Below are positions 1 through 7,461 of a stretch of 64,000 nt of DNA, piece by piece. Source of the DNA: Desulfonema magnum (GTDB lineage: Bacteria > Desulfobacterota > Desulfobacteria > Desulfobacterales > 4be13). How positions within the stretch are numbered: position 1 is the stretch's first letter; each line of letters begins with the position of its first letter. The notes beneath the pieces were generated by a model. It was given only the letters and a program-made list of their open reading frames with translations. It ran no database searches and was not told the DNA's origin. The stretch lies in NCBI RefSeq assembly GCF_017377395.1, contig NZ_CP061800.1, forward strand, positions 6,779,633 through 6,843,632. Direction: 5' to 3'. Position numbers and translations under genes: made by a program.

Positions 1-329
1 AAGGTGAACCAGATATTAAAATTATTATCTCTTTGGTAATTATGCGTCACTCCCGGATAATGGTTGACAGTTTCCGCAAATAAACTGATTTTGTCTTCCG
101 GAACCTTTGCCGCACAGAGCGTGCTGACAAATCCCAGTTTTCCAGGAAAAAAATTTCCGCCAATTCGTCGGATAATTCCGGCTTCTTTCAGGCGGACAAC
201 CCGGTTTAGCACATCTGTCTCAGAAAGCCCGATATCATTGGCTATGGAAAGATATGGACGCGAGGTAATAGGAAAGTCGGACTGAATCCGGTTAAGAACA
301 GCTCTGTCAATGTCATCCATCAACGGCAT
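1..329 (-). CDS. ahbA: Siroheme decarboxylase subunit, AhbA-like (AsnC/Lrp family), 3' end cut by window edge
   Basis: The reading frame starts at ATG 329, with AAGGAG seven bases upstream, and runs off the window edge, so about 109 N-terminal residues are visible. They form an AsnC-type winged helix (LDR-like opening, then ETDVLNRVVRLKEAGIIRRI) followed by the stretch KLGFVSTLCAAKVPE and the signature YPGVTHNY ending in NIWFT. This signature is known from the AhbA/AhbB (NirD/L-like) enzymes that decarboxylate siroheme to didecarboxysiroheme in the alternative haem pathway of sulfate reducers and in haem d1 synthesis. STLCAAKVPE is closer to AhbA than AhbB as I remember the families, so the subunit choice is less sure than the family. 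A haem supply role fits the cytochrome genes further along. Confidence 0.8.
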   Translation of the reverse strand, partial: MPLMDDIDRAVLNRIQSDFPITSRPYLSIANDIGLSETDVLNRVVRLKEAGIIRRIGGNFFPGKLGFVSTLCAAKVPEDKISLFAETVNHYPGVTHNYQRDNNFNIWFT

Positions 330-343
330 GGGATACTCCTTGG

Positions 344-428
344 AAATTGATAATTGATAATGGACAATTGATAATTATCCATTATCAATTGTCCATTATC
401 AATTATCCATTATCAATTATCAATTTTT
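344..428. repeat. ATTATCA/TGATAAT heptamer array with internal inversion
   Basis: Tandem 7-bp units (AATTGAT and its complement ATTATCA) run from both sides into a central inverted arrangement, so the whole block can fold into a long AT hairpin. The last unit provides the stop codon of the neighbouring yjbQ gene. It belongs to the period-7 repeats scattered through the window (see 46265-46367 for the same unit). Confidence 0.85.
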
Positions 429-812
429 TATAAAGCTTATATTTACTTTTCTGTTTCGAGGGCCGTCAAATTCACAGAAAAATATTCCCTGCCATGTCCC
501 TAAAACCAGTTTTCCGTTTTCAACTGCTATCAGTTCCGAGGCCCCAACAAGTGTTGATTTTATATGGGCTGGTGAGTTTCCTTCGAGGTGACGGTAATCT
601 GCTTCCCAGGGGATGATCTTGTTTAAGACCATCAGAATGTCGGCCTTCACACTTGGGTCGGCGTTTTCATTTATGGTCACGGCGGCGGTGGTATGCGGAA
701 CACAGACCATGCAAAGCCCTTCATTCAGACCGGCTGACTGAACCGCTTCCTGTATCTCTGAGGTGATATCAATTAATTCTGTTCTGGCTTTGGTTTTGAC
801 GGTCAGAAGCAT
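420..812 (-). CDS. yjbQ: YjbQ family protein (UPF0047), secondary thiamine-phosphate synthase-like
   Basis: The 130-residue product is the normal length for UPF0047/YjbQ. Visible family marks are the HTTAAVTINENADP segment, the EADYRHLEGNSPAHIKS segment with its conserved His residues, and the C-terminal LGTWQGIFFCEFDGPR block. Family members can form thiamine phosphate when over-expressed, but the physiological role is unsettled; a cytoplasmic trimer is usual. The start at 812 has GGAGG upstream. The stop codon lies inside the adjoining heptamer array, so the last two residues are effectively repeat-encoded. It follows the AhbA-like gene's start across a repeat-filled gap and is probably transcribed separately from dsrC, because a strong hairpin terminator lies between them. 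Confidence 0.88.
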   Translation of the reverse strand: MLLTVKTKARTELIDITSEIQEAVQSAGLNEGLCMVCVPHTTAAVTINENADPSVKADILMVLNKIIPWEADYRHLEGNSPAHIKSTLVGASELIAVENGKLVLGTWQGIFFCEFDGPRNRKVNISFIKN

Positions 813-931
813 TTTTTTTCAACCTCCGTACAGTGAGAATTGAGAATTGAGAATTGAAAATCGAGAATCCGGAAGATTGCCATTTTCAGTTCCCAATCCT
901 GACTTCCGGTTTTATAATTTCCTGTACAAAT

Positions 932-974
932 AAAAAAAGCCCTCCCGCTTTTTACGGTCAGGGCTTTTTCTTTT
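932..974. terminator. Bidirectional hairpin terminator between dsrC and yjbQ
   Basis: AAAAAAAGCCCT at 932-943 pairs with AGGGCTTTTTC at 960-970, giving a GC-containing stem flanked by an A-run on one side and a T-run on the other. It sits 40 bp downstream of the dsrC stop on the minus strand and should end that transcript. Confidence 0.8.
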
Positions 975-1013
975 ATAAATTAAATACAGGACAAAAACAA
1001 GATGATCTTAGTT

Positions 1014-1331
1014 TTAGACGCATCCCGTAGGTTTGGGAAGGCCAGCCATTTTACAGGCTCCCTTACCAGGTCCTGAGGGGAACAGTTCATAAATATGTTT
1101 CAGTTTGAAACCGGTAACCTTTGAAAGAACACGGACCATGGGGGCAATTCCGTTTTTCTCATAGTACTCCCGAAGCACGTCAATGACTTTCTTATGCTCG
1201 TCATTAAGTTCTGAGATTCCTTCTTCCTGTTTTACGAACTGCACCCATTCCTCAGACCAATTGGTATAGTCATCAATAAATCCGTCCTCATCAACGTTGA
1301 ACTTTTTCCCTTGGAATTCAACTTCTGGCAT
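1014..1331 (-). CDS. dsrC: Dissimilatory sulfite reductase sulfur carrier DsrC
   Basis: The 105-residue protein has the TusE/DsrC fold signature. Its C-terminal arm carries both redox cysteines, one in GACKMAGLPKP and one as the penultimate residue of TGCV, spaced as in true DsrC of sulfate reducers rather than the single-Cys TusE. DsrC takes sulfur from DsrAB as a trisulfide during sulfite reduction and is re-reduced by a membrane complex such as DsrMKJOP. The start at 1331 follows AAAGGAGG with good spacing. It is monocistronic, as usual for dsrC, with its own promoter upstream (1400-1426) and terminator downstream (932-974). The neighbouring flx genes also handle thiol/disulfide electrons, so the context is sulfur-energy metabolism. 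Confidence 0.95.
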   Translation of the reverse strand: MPEVEFQGKKFNVDEDGFIDDYTNWSEEWVQFVKQEEGISELNDEHKKVIDVLREYYEKNGIAPMVRVLSKVTGFKLKHIYELFPSGPGKGACKMAGLPKPTGCV

Positions 1332-1399
1332 TTAAACATCCTCCTTTTTTATTTTTCTTTATGGCTCGCAGCCTGTTAAGCTTTTATAAAAAACGTATT

Positions 1400-1426
1400 C
1401 TTATACGATTAATTTTTCAATGTCAA
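1400..1426 (-). promoter_or_regulatory. Probable sigma70-type promoter of dsrC
   Basis: On the minus strand TTGACA (1426-1421) is followed after 15 bases by TATAAG (1405-1400), about 70 bp before the dsrC start. The -35 box is perfect. The spacer is short by two bases, though TAAGAA two bases further on would give a 17-bp spacer. Confidence 0.5.
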
Positions 1427-1597
1427 TATGAAAAAATATAAAAAATATAACTGTTGCAAGCTGAAAGTCTTAAAAGCTTAAAAAAATTAAAAACTCAGGT
1501 AGCTGTAAAAACAATCTGAGTATGATTAAACATAATATTTACAAGTTGTTAGCCTTGTAGGACGGTGACAATCTTACCAAGTTGGGTTACAGCATCC

Positions 1598-1697
1598 TCT
1601 TTACCGTGAAAATACATTTTGAAAAGCCGGGTTTTTTATCTGAAAACATTTTCATGACCGGGGGCGAAAAACCCGGCTTTTTTATGAGCGTTTATTT
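1598..1697 (-). repeat. R98 dispersed repeat, terminator-like copy downstream of flxA
   Basis: About 98 bp beginning TTTACCGTGAAAATACATTT and ending CATGAGCGTTTATTT-like sequence. Its centre is an inverted pair AAGCCGGGTTTTT / AAAAACCCGGCTT. It lies 11 bp past the flxA stop and can act as its terminator. Close copies are at 6112-6394 (interrupted), 36886-36998 and 47046-47144. Inverted, more diverged copies lie at 6486-6576 and 20225-20325. Confidence 0.85.
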
Positions 1698-1708
1698 TTT
1701 AAGATATC

Positions 1709-2554
1709 TTAATATTCTTTTGGTGTGTTGTTCAATTCGGCCAATGTAAAAACCGGACCGTCTTTGCATACAAATTCTTTTCCGATATTGCACCGTCCGC
1801 ACATTCCGATACCGCATTTCATGCGATTTTCAAGAGACATGATAATCTGGTCATGGCTGTACCCCAGATTGTCCAGAACAGGCTGGGTAAACTTGATCAT
1901 AATCGGAGGCCCGCAAATAATGGCATAAGTTTCTCCGTCAGAGGAAGGGGCTTTCTGTTCAGTAATGGTCGGAACAAATCCCACATTGTATTTCCAATCC
2001 GGATCATCTGTGCCATCCACGGTGATGTGCATATTGATATCGTCCCGCTTTTCCCACTCGGCCAGCTCGTCCCGATAAAGCAGCATCCCGGGGGACCGTG
2101 CGCCGTATATCACATGGATATCTTTGAATTTTGAGCGGTTGGCCGGATCCAGCATATATATGATGGATGAACGGAGTGTGGTAAATGCGAACCCGCCTCC
2201 GATGATGACAACATTTTTTCCCTCCATGGTTTCCCAAGGATACCAGTTTCCCAGGGGACCCCGGATTCCCATAATATCACCGACCTTCATGGTATGCAGG
2301 AAAGATGAAACCAGTCCCACCTTGTTGACCGTGAATTTCACAAATCCTTTTTCTGTAGGAGATGAGGCAATTCCGATGGGAATTTCGCCTTTTCCGGTCA
2401 CAGAAAGCTCACCAAACTGCCCGGACTTGTAAGCGAATTTTTTTTCATCCTCAGGGTTTAAAAAAACAAATTTGAATGTTTTAAGATTCTTATCCTCGGT
2501 CTCAGTAATGATTTCATCAATACGAACCGGATAAGGCAAATATGGATTTTGCAT
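1709..2554 (-). CDS. flxA: FlxA-like FAD/NAD(P)-binding and [2Fe-2S] subunit
   Basis: The 281-residue protein has a ferredoxin-reductase-type FAD domain in its first ~100 residues, an NAD-binding half containing VIIGGGFAFTTLRS, and a C-terminal cysteine cluster (KCGIGMCGRCNIG, then FVCKDGPVF). These resemble PyrK/HydG-type [2Fe-2S] subunits. It would oxidise NAD(P)H and pass electrons to the iron-sulfur partners encoded just upstream. The order mvhD-flxC-flxB-flxA on one strand matches the Flx oxidoreductase that works with heterodisulfide reductase HdrABC in sulfate reducers and can bifurcate electrons. No hdrABC genes are visible next to it. The start at 2554 follows a GGGAGA site. AsrB or hydrogenase gamma subunits are related alternatives. 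Confidence 0.82.
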   Translation of the reverse strand: MQNPYLPYPVRIDEIITETEDKNLKTFKFVFLNPEDEKKFAYKSGQFGELSVTGKGEIPIGIASSPTEKGFVKFTVNKVGLVSSFLHTMKVGDIMGIRGPLGNWYPWETMEGKNVVIIGGGFAFTTLRSSIIYMLDPANRSKFKDIHVIYGARSPGMLLYRDELAEWEKRDDINMHITVDGTDDPDWKYNVGFVPTITEQKAPSSDGETYAIICGPPIMIKFTQPVLDNLGYSHDQIIMSLENRMKCGIGMCGRCNIGKEFVCKDGPVFTLAELNNTPKEY

Positions 2555-2640
2555 GGTTTTCTCCCTTTGGAAACCAAAAACCGGAAACCGGAAACCTGAA
2601 ATGAATCAAGTTCCGAGTTTCAAGTTTCAAGTTTCAAATT

Positions 2641-3705
2641 TCAAGCGACCTGACAGGCAGCGTCTGCCGGTTCATAACTGTTCATCAATTCGCAAACCTT
2701 CCGGATATCAATGTTGACCGGACACAGGCGGATACACCGCCCGCATCCCACACATTGTATCCCGTCACCATACTTGTCCACATAGTATTTCAATTTGTGC
2801 ATGAACCGTTGCCGAACCCTGTGAACTTTGGTGCCTCTGGGATTATGCCCCGAACCATGAAGCGTAAACAGCGGATACATGCAACTGTCCCAGGTTTTCA
2901 TGCGTATTCCTGATGTTCCATGAGTCTCATCCTGAATATCAAAACACCAGCATGTGGGGCAGACATAAGTACAGGTTCCGCAGTTCAGGCAGGCAAAAGC
3001 CACATCTTCCCAAAACGGAGCATCATAAAGCTCAGTTGTTATTTTGTCTTTCAGTCCGTCAGTGTTGACAGAAGCGGTGATTTTGGCCTCTGCCTCTTTT
3101 TTCAGGGTTTCGATCTGGTCTTCCCCGGCATCCGCCTCGGTATTCCAACCAGCGGCCTGTAACAGTTTTTCCCCTTTATCCGTAATGACCTTCGCCAGAA
3201 AATAGTCTCCCGCGTCAGCAAGAAGCACGTCCAGTCCGTCTTCATGAAAAGGCCCGCACCCGGCACTCGTGCAAAAGCAGGTGGAACAGGGATTGTTACA
3301 GGCAAGTCCCACAAACACACTGGCTTCATAGGCGTTTATCCAGTAAGGGTCTTTGTATTCCGGAGTATCAAAATTTTTTTTCACCAGCAGAAAAGCGGCC
3401 GCGTCACAAGGTCGGATTCCGATAGCCGCCCGGGGGGAATAATCCTTTTCAGCCTCTTTCATGATATGATGATCTGCTTCGTTTTCATCCAAGGAATATT
3501 TGAACATTGCCTCTGCCTGGGGAAAAACCATGGATTTTGCCGAAAGTTTTGTATTGGAAAAATCAAAATCCGGCAGTTCACCGTTATCAAGTTCCTTAAA
3601 ATTATGAAATTCCTTATCTTTTACAGGGCCAAACAGGCGATAGCCTCCGCTTAACTTAGCAAGTCCGTCAGCCCAGTCTTTCTTATCAATCTTAATGACC
3701 TTCAT
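2641..3705 (-). CDS. flxB: FlxB-like 4Fe-4S dicluster subunit (AsrA/HydB type)
   Basis: The 354-residue protein has a central cysteine patch CNNPCSTCFCTSAGC and two C-terminal cluster motifs, CLNCGTCTYVCPTCWC and CVGCGRCIRLCPVNID. This architecture is that of AsrA and the beta subunit of sulfur-reducing hydrogenases, used to relay electrons between the FAD subunit and partner enzymes in the cytoplasm. It precedes flxA by 86 bp, a gap filled by GAAACTT/AAGTTTC heptamer sequence. Its stop codon TGA is itself formed by that repeat. The assignment as FlxB rests on the operon context; alone it could be called an AsrA-like protein. Confidence 0.8.
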   Translation of the reverse strand: MKVIKIDKKDWADGLAKLSGGYRLFGPVKDKEFHNFKELDNGELPDFDFSNTKLSAKSMVFPQAEAMFKYSLDENEADHHIMKEAEKDYSPRAAIGIRPCDAAAFLLVKKNFDTPEYKDPYWINAYEASVFVGLACNNPCSTCFCTSAGCGPFHEDGLDVLLADAGDYFLAKVITDKGEKLLQAAGWNTEADAGEDQIETLKKEAEAKITASVNTDGLKDKITTELYDAPFWEDVAFACLNCGTCTYVCPTCWCFDIQDETHGTSGIRMKTWDSCMYPLFTLHGSGHNPRGTKVHRVRQRFMHKLKYYVDKYGDGIQCVGCGRCIRLCPVNIDIRKVCELMNSYEPADAACQVA

Positions 3706-3842
3706 AGCGTTTAACCTTAATTAGAAATTAGAAATTGGAAATTTGAAATCAGAAATTCGAAAACAGTGTCAGAAATTCGAATGTTGAATTTCAAGTTTCA
3801 AATTTCAAGTTTCAAATTTCAAATTTCAAATTTCCATATATT
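3706..3842. repeat. Degenerate period-7 array between flxC and flxB
   Basis: Runs of AGAAATT, GGAAATT and TTTCAAA/TTTCAAG units fill the spacer. The array separates two genes that would otherwise be close in the operon, and no gene or obvious promoter is visible in it. Confidence 0.75.
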
Positions 3843-4790
3843 TTATTTTATAAAATCTTCAGGGTCATCCGGTTTATAGGCATCAAGGGGCGGGCGGGCA
3901 TCCAGTGTCAGCCCCGCTTCCCAGCCGTAGTATTCAAAACAGTCTTTTTCCAATTTCTTTGTGAGTGTCCTCATATTGATCCCTACGGGACAGGCACGCT
4001 CACAGGCCCCGCAATCCGTACACCGGCCCGCACAATGATAAGCCCTCAAAAAATGGAATGTTTTTGTGTCAATCGGATCCGTGGTTTTGCCCACCCACTG
4101 GGGCTGAGATTCGTCAACAAAGCATGTGGGACAGTAGCAAAGCGGACAGGCGTTTCTGCAAGCATAACAACGGACGCAGGCGGACAGAAGATCATCGAAA
4201 TAGTTCCATTTGTCCTCAGGAGACATGGCTTCGATTTCACGGATATCCGCATATCTGTCAATATCCTTTTGTTCTTCCACAAGATCCGCGGCCAGTTCAT
4301 CATATATGACAGGATTCCGATGGATGCATACGGCACAGTTTTTCTGCAAAACCTCTTCTTTTTCCAGGATTTTCTCAGCATCCCCCGTTTTTACAATGAC
4401 CTTGCCATCTTCTTCGGCAACGGACAGAATTTCCGTTTCAAACATGGAAGTGATTTTGCGCCGGTCAATCATTCCCTTGCATGGCACACCAATGATAACA
4501 AGCTGATCCCTTTTGATTTTGTTTTCAATGATATGAGTGACAATGTTCCGTGAATCACAGCCTTTGGCGATCACACCGATTTTTTCTTTTCTGTCGGTCA
4601 GATAATTTGCCAGGTTGATTCCGCAATTGCTGTCCCACGTCAGTTTTTCCACATCTTCCGGCCTCTTTGCAAAGCAGGGTTCGTTCATCATGGGCATGCT
4701 TCCCTGTCGGAAACCGATGACCATGTCAACTGTGCCCTCTTTTAAAAGCCTTTCCGATATTTCCCTTATTTTATCAGTATATCCTACCAT
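3843..4790 (-). CDS. flxC: FlxC-like 4Fe-4S protein with FrhB-type N-terminus
   Basis: The 315-residue protein begins with a coenzyme-F420-hydrogenase-beta-like region (CDSRNIVTHIIE, then IIGVPCKGMIDRRKI and CAVCIHRNP). It ends with two iron-sulfur motifs, CVRCYACRNACPLCYCPTC and CTDCGACERACPVGIN. It is predicted to bind several [4Fe-4S] clusters and link the MvhD subunit to FlxB/FlxA. Its start lies two bases after the mvhD/flxD stop at 4793, which indicates translational coupling. The FlxC label follows the Flx gene order known from Desulfovibrio. A stand-alone reading would be Coenzyme F420 hydrogenase/dehydrogenase beta-subunit-like ferredoxin. Confidence 0.78.
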   Translation of the reverse strand: MVGYTDKIREISERLLKEGTVDMVIGFRQGSMPMMNEPCFAKRPEDVEKLTWDSNCGINLANYLTDRKEKIGVIAKGCDSRNIVTHIIENKIKRDQLVIIGVPCKGMIDRRKITSMFETEILSVAEEDGKVIVKTGDAEKILEKEEVLQKNCAVCIHRNPVIYDELAADLVEEQKDIDRYADIREIEAMSPEDKWNYFDDLLSACVRCYACRNACPLCYCPTCFVDESQPQWVGKTTDPIDTKTFHFLRAYHCAGRCTDCGACERACPVGINMRTLTKKLEKDCFEYYGWEAGLTLDARPPLDAYKPDDPEDFIK

Positions 4791-4792
4791 AA

Positions 4793-5227
4793 TTAAGCCA
4801 CCTTAGGCATATGTTTTACAAAATTGTCATGAGGTCCTAACGCTCTGACCGCCTCGGTAACTTCGTTGACAACCTCAATGAATTTAGTCGCTTCTGCTGA
4901 AGATACCCATGAAAAATGCAGACGGCCGGGTTCAATCCCCATATGTTCGATAAGGTTTTTAAAAAGCGTAAACTTTCTGCGTGCGTAATAATTACCTTCC
5001 AGGTAATGACAGTCTCCGGGATGTCAGCCGGAAACCCATACCCCGTCTGCTCCGTTTCTGAATGAAGCCAGAATAAATTTAGGGCTTATCCGTCCGGTGC
5101 AAGGAATCCGGATAACCCGGATATTGGGGGGATATTGCATCCGGCTGACACCTGCGAGGTCGGCAGCTCCGTAGCTGCACCAGTTGCACAGGAAAGCCAC
5201 AATTTTTGGTTCCCAATCTGTTGGCAT
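4793..5227 (-). CDS. mvhD: MvhD/FlxD hydrogenase iron-sulfur subunit, selenoprotein read through UGA
   Basis: Reading from ATG 5227, the frame has MvhD sequence (FLCNWCSYGAADLAG, RIPCTGRISP) up to GVWVSG. It then meets TGA at 5024-5026 and continues in the same frame as HPGDCHYLEGNYYARRK to TAA at 4793, giving 144 residues, the usual MvhD length. In homologues the position of the TGA is a cysteine of the conserved GCHPGDCHY motif, so residue 68 is selenocysteine. A hairpin with a perfect 7-bp stem follows at SECIS spacing. MvhD passes electrons into HdrA; selenocysteine MvhD forms are known in Desulfobacterota and methanogens. An ordinary gene caller would truncate this gene at 67 residues. 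It is the first gene of the flxDCBA operon. Confidence 0.93.
4991..5023 (-). promoter_or_regulatory. bSECIS hairpin of mvhD/flxD
   Basis: Directly after the UGA codon, ATTACCT and AGGTAAT form a perfect 7-bp stem around the loop GGA. The loop begins 23 nt after the UGA with G as its first base, within the usual 16-37 nt distance of bacterial SECIS elements. The stem lies inside the coding sequence, as in bacterial selenoprotein mRNAs. Confidence 0.8.
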
Positions 5228-5614
5228 GTTATTTTCTCCTTAATTTAAAAAAAAAGATTCAATCAGGAATTTAAAAGATTCAATCAGGATAAAACACTAA
5301 TTATCTGAAACTTTTTCAGGGAATGATATTCCCATTTAGCCGGGCAGGACCTGCGAAATTTTGTGAATCTCCCAAGTCTTACGAAATTTTCAGGAAACAA
5401 TCCTAATTTGAATATTTTCTGATCATTAAATCAGGTTATCCAATTGAAATCATAATGTATTATAAGTATGTTCAATTTAATCTGTTCTCCCAAATAAGCA
5501 TGAGTCAGATAAAACCAGAATTTGAAGAAATAGATCGTAACTTGCAACCTGTCAAGAATAAAAACAGAGGATGAAGATTAATGCGAAGATACAGAGAAAT
5601 ACGAGTGGGGTAAT
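5228..5614. other. AT-rich leader upstream of mvhD/flxD, no gene seen
   Basis: No coding frame with family similarity is visible. The stretch probably holds the flx promoter, since AGGAGAAAA precedes the mvhD start, but no clear -35/-10 pair stands out. Confidence 0.5.
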
Positions 5615-5767
5615 ACTAGTGCATGACCGCAATGATTATGACGGGTGAGAGAAATTCGGAAAATCCGAAAGCATGTAGGACAATTTTTCAAATTGTCCGA
5701 AAAAACAATTTGAAAAATTGTTTTACATTCGAAAAACCCGTCAGAATCAATGCGGTCGGGCACTAGT
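5615..5767. repeat. 153-bp inverted-repeat element (MITE-like)
   Basis: The left arm begins ACTAGTGCATGACCGCAATG and contains TGACGGGT. The right arm is its imperfect complement, containing ACCCGTCAGAATCAATGCGG and ending GCACTAGT. Two further palindromes around CAATTT..AAATTG lie inside. A shorter relative with the same arms (GATTCTGACGGGT and CTGTCAGAATCATTGCAGTC) is at 40143-40245. Confidence 0.75.
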
Positions 5768-6111
5768 TAAATATCTCAGAATCTGACTTGCTTTCTTTTT
5801 TTTACTTTTGTTATTGGCAAACTTGTTTGAAATTGATCCGGAACAGAGCATTTCTGCTGAAAGTTTTAATCGTATGTTTGCATTCATCAGGAAGCACGGG
5901 ATGATATTTTTCAACATTTTTTGCCAAACAGGAATGTCTTGAGGGGCTACTGGTATTGATTTGACATGTGTTTGTTACCCTGTTGCGCTGTAAAACACGG
6001 AAAAAACCCTTTGAATTTTCCATTTACTCGCCATATCAGCCTGTATAATGGAAATCAATAAAAAAATCAGCAGTGATTTTCATTTGCCAGTTCGGATTTC
6101 TGTCTTTTTCT
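5768..6111. other. Intergenic stretch, no supported gene
   Basis: One 70-codon open frame occurs on the minus strand (5811-6023), but I recognise no family and it lacks a ribosome site. It may be a decayed coding remnant. Confidence 0.4.
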
Positions 6112-6394
6112 TTACCGTGAAAATACATTTTGAAAAGCCGGGTTTTTTATATGAAAACATTTTCATAACCGGGGGCGAAAAACCCCATATGCATTAGGCT
6201 AAGATTACAACCTACTGTTTTTATTAACTCTGATTTTGCCGGACGGGGTTTGCAACCCCGTCCGGAATATTTTCCCGGATCGCCGCCCGCAAACGTTTCG
6301 GACGGGGTTGCAAACCCCGTCCGGCAGCCGTCCCTCATTCTTAGCCTGATGCATATGGCGAAAAACCCGGCTTTTTCATAAGCGTTTATTTATA
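6112..6394. repeat. R98 repeat copy split by the 174-bp MITE
   Basis: The left half (TTTACCGTGAAAATACATTT through GGGGGCGAAAAACC) and the right half (CGAAAAACCCGGCTTTTTCA to the GCGTTTATTT end) are the two parts of one R98 element. They are separated by the insertion at 6185-6358. Removing the insertion and one copy of CGAAAAACC restores the element. Confidence 0.9.
6185..6358. mobile_element. 174-bp MITE, copy 1, with 9-bp target duplication
   Basis: The terminal inverted repeat is CCATATGCATTAGGCTAAGA at the left and its near-complement at the right (TCTTAGCCTGATGCATATGG). The interior holds two palindromes built on CCGGACGGGGTTTGCAACC. The flanks are an exact 9-bp direct repeat, CGAAAAACC (6176-6184 and 6359-6367). 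A second copy of identical length, with its own 9-bp duplication, is at 41822-41995. No transposase is encoded, so mobilisation in trans is inferred. Confidence 0.93.
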
Positions 6395-6485
6395 ACCAGG
6401 AAAAATCCGATGTTTCATGAGCGGTTCTGTTATTTTAATTATTGTTTTCGGAAATGCGGAGCGAAAATGATTTGCCAAATTTTTT

Positions 6486-6576
6486 TTAGTTTGATAAATA
6501 AACGCTCATAAGAAAGCCAAGTTTTTTGCTTCTCCGGTTATGAAGATATTTTCATATAAAAACCCGGCTTTTCAAA
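6486..6576. repeat. Inverted diverged R98 copy upstream of the ThiF-like gene
   Basis: The sequence reads AATAAACGCTCATAAGAAAG then AAAACCCGGCTTTTCAAAAT and GTATTTTA, the complement of the R98 consensus. It could form part of the leader of the next gene. Confidence 0.7.
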
Positions 6577-6714
6577 ATGTATTTTAACGCTAAAAAAATT
6601 CCCTCTGGCAATGGGAAATTAAATTTTTTGAAAAAAGCTGTTTTCCAGACCGTTCATTTTCGTGGCAACCGTCAAAACACCAAAACACTTTACACAATTA
6701 ATTCCTTAAATGCT

Positions 6715-7461
6715 ATGACAATACTATCTTCGGAAGAACTGACCCGATACAACAGACAAATCATCATCCCTGAAATCGGTGAACAGGGACAAAAAAAACT
6801 CAGACAGGCAAAGGTATTTATCGCCGGAATGGGCGGACTTGGTTCTGTTTCCGCCTATTATATGGCAGCGGCCGGAATTGGCACTCTCAAAATCGCTGAC
6901 ATGGATCATGTGCTTTTAGGAAACCTTAACCGTCAGATTCTTTACGGCATCAATGATATCAAAAGACCCAAAACAGAGTCCGCACTGGAAAAACTCCGGG
7001 AACTGAATCCCTTTTGTCATATTCTGCCGGTTCAGGAGGAAATCTGTGATGAAAATGTTATGGATATGGTCGCTGATTGTGAAATCATTCTGGATGCCAC
7101 AGATAACCCGGAAACCCGAAAAGTCCTTAACCGGGCTTCTGTTTCAAAAAAAATTCCTTTTGTTTACGGAGGGGTAAACGGTTTTAGCGGGATGGTGACG
7201 ACCTTTGTGCCCGGGGAAACCCCGTGTTTTGAGTGCCTGTTTCCTCAGAACTCGTTAAAAAAAGGAGAAATTCCCTCGCTGGGGCCTGTGGTCGGGATAG
7301 TGGCCTCCATACAAAGCCTGGAGGTAATAAAGATCATTTTGGGGATAGGCAGCCCCCTGAAATGCAAATTGCTTTATATTGAGGGGCTTGACATGACTTT
7401 CAAAGAGATCAGGGTAAAAAGAAACCCTAACTGTAAAGTCTGTCAGAAACTTGAAACTTGA
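6715..7461 (+). CDS. HesA/MoeB/ThiF family E1-like adenylyltransferase
   Basis: The likely start is ATG 6715 (MTILSSEELTRYNRQI), the usual opening of the family; the frame is open further upstream but only over repeat sequence. The 248-residue protein has the nucleotide-binding GMGGLGS (about residues 38-44), the NRQI element, DATDNPETR, and zinc cysteines as CFEC and CKVC. Such enzymes adenylate the C-terminus of ThiS, MoaD or similar sulfur carriers for thiamine, molybdopterin or thioamide synthesis. No carrier-protein gene is adjacent, so the pathway is open. The last residues KLET and the stop come from the first units of the GAAACTT array that follows. Confidence 0.85.
   Translation: MTILSSEELTRYNRQIIIPEIGEQGQKKLRQAKVFIAGMGGLGSVSAYYMAAAGIGTLKIADMDHVLLGNLNRQILYGINDIKRPKTESALEKLRELNPFCHILPVQEEICDENVMDMVADCEIILDATDNPETRKVLNRASVSKKIPFVYGGVNGFSGMVTTFVPGETPCFECLFPQNSLKKGEIPSLGPVVGIVASIQSLEVIKIILGIGSPLKCKLLYIEGLDMTFKEIRVKRNPNCKVCQKLET

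Noticed and set aside
4035..4553. Plus-strand ORFs opposite flxC
   Set aside because: Antisense shadows of a gene with clear iron-sulfur motifs.
5811..6023. 70-codon minus-strand ORF
   Set aside because: No ribosome site and no recognisable family; it might be a decayed transposase tail but I cannot support that.
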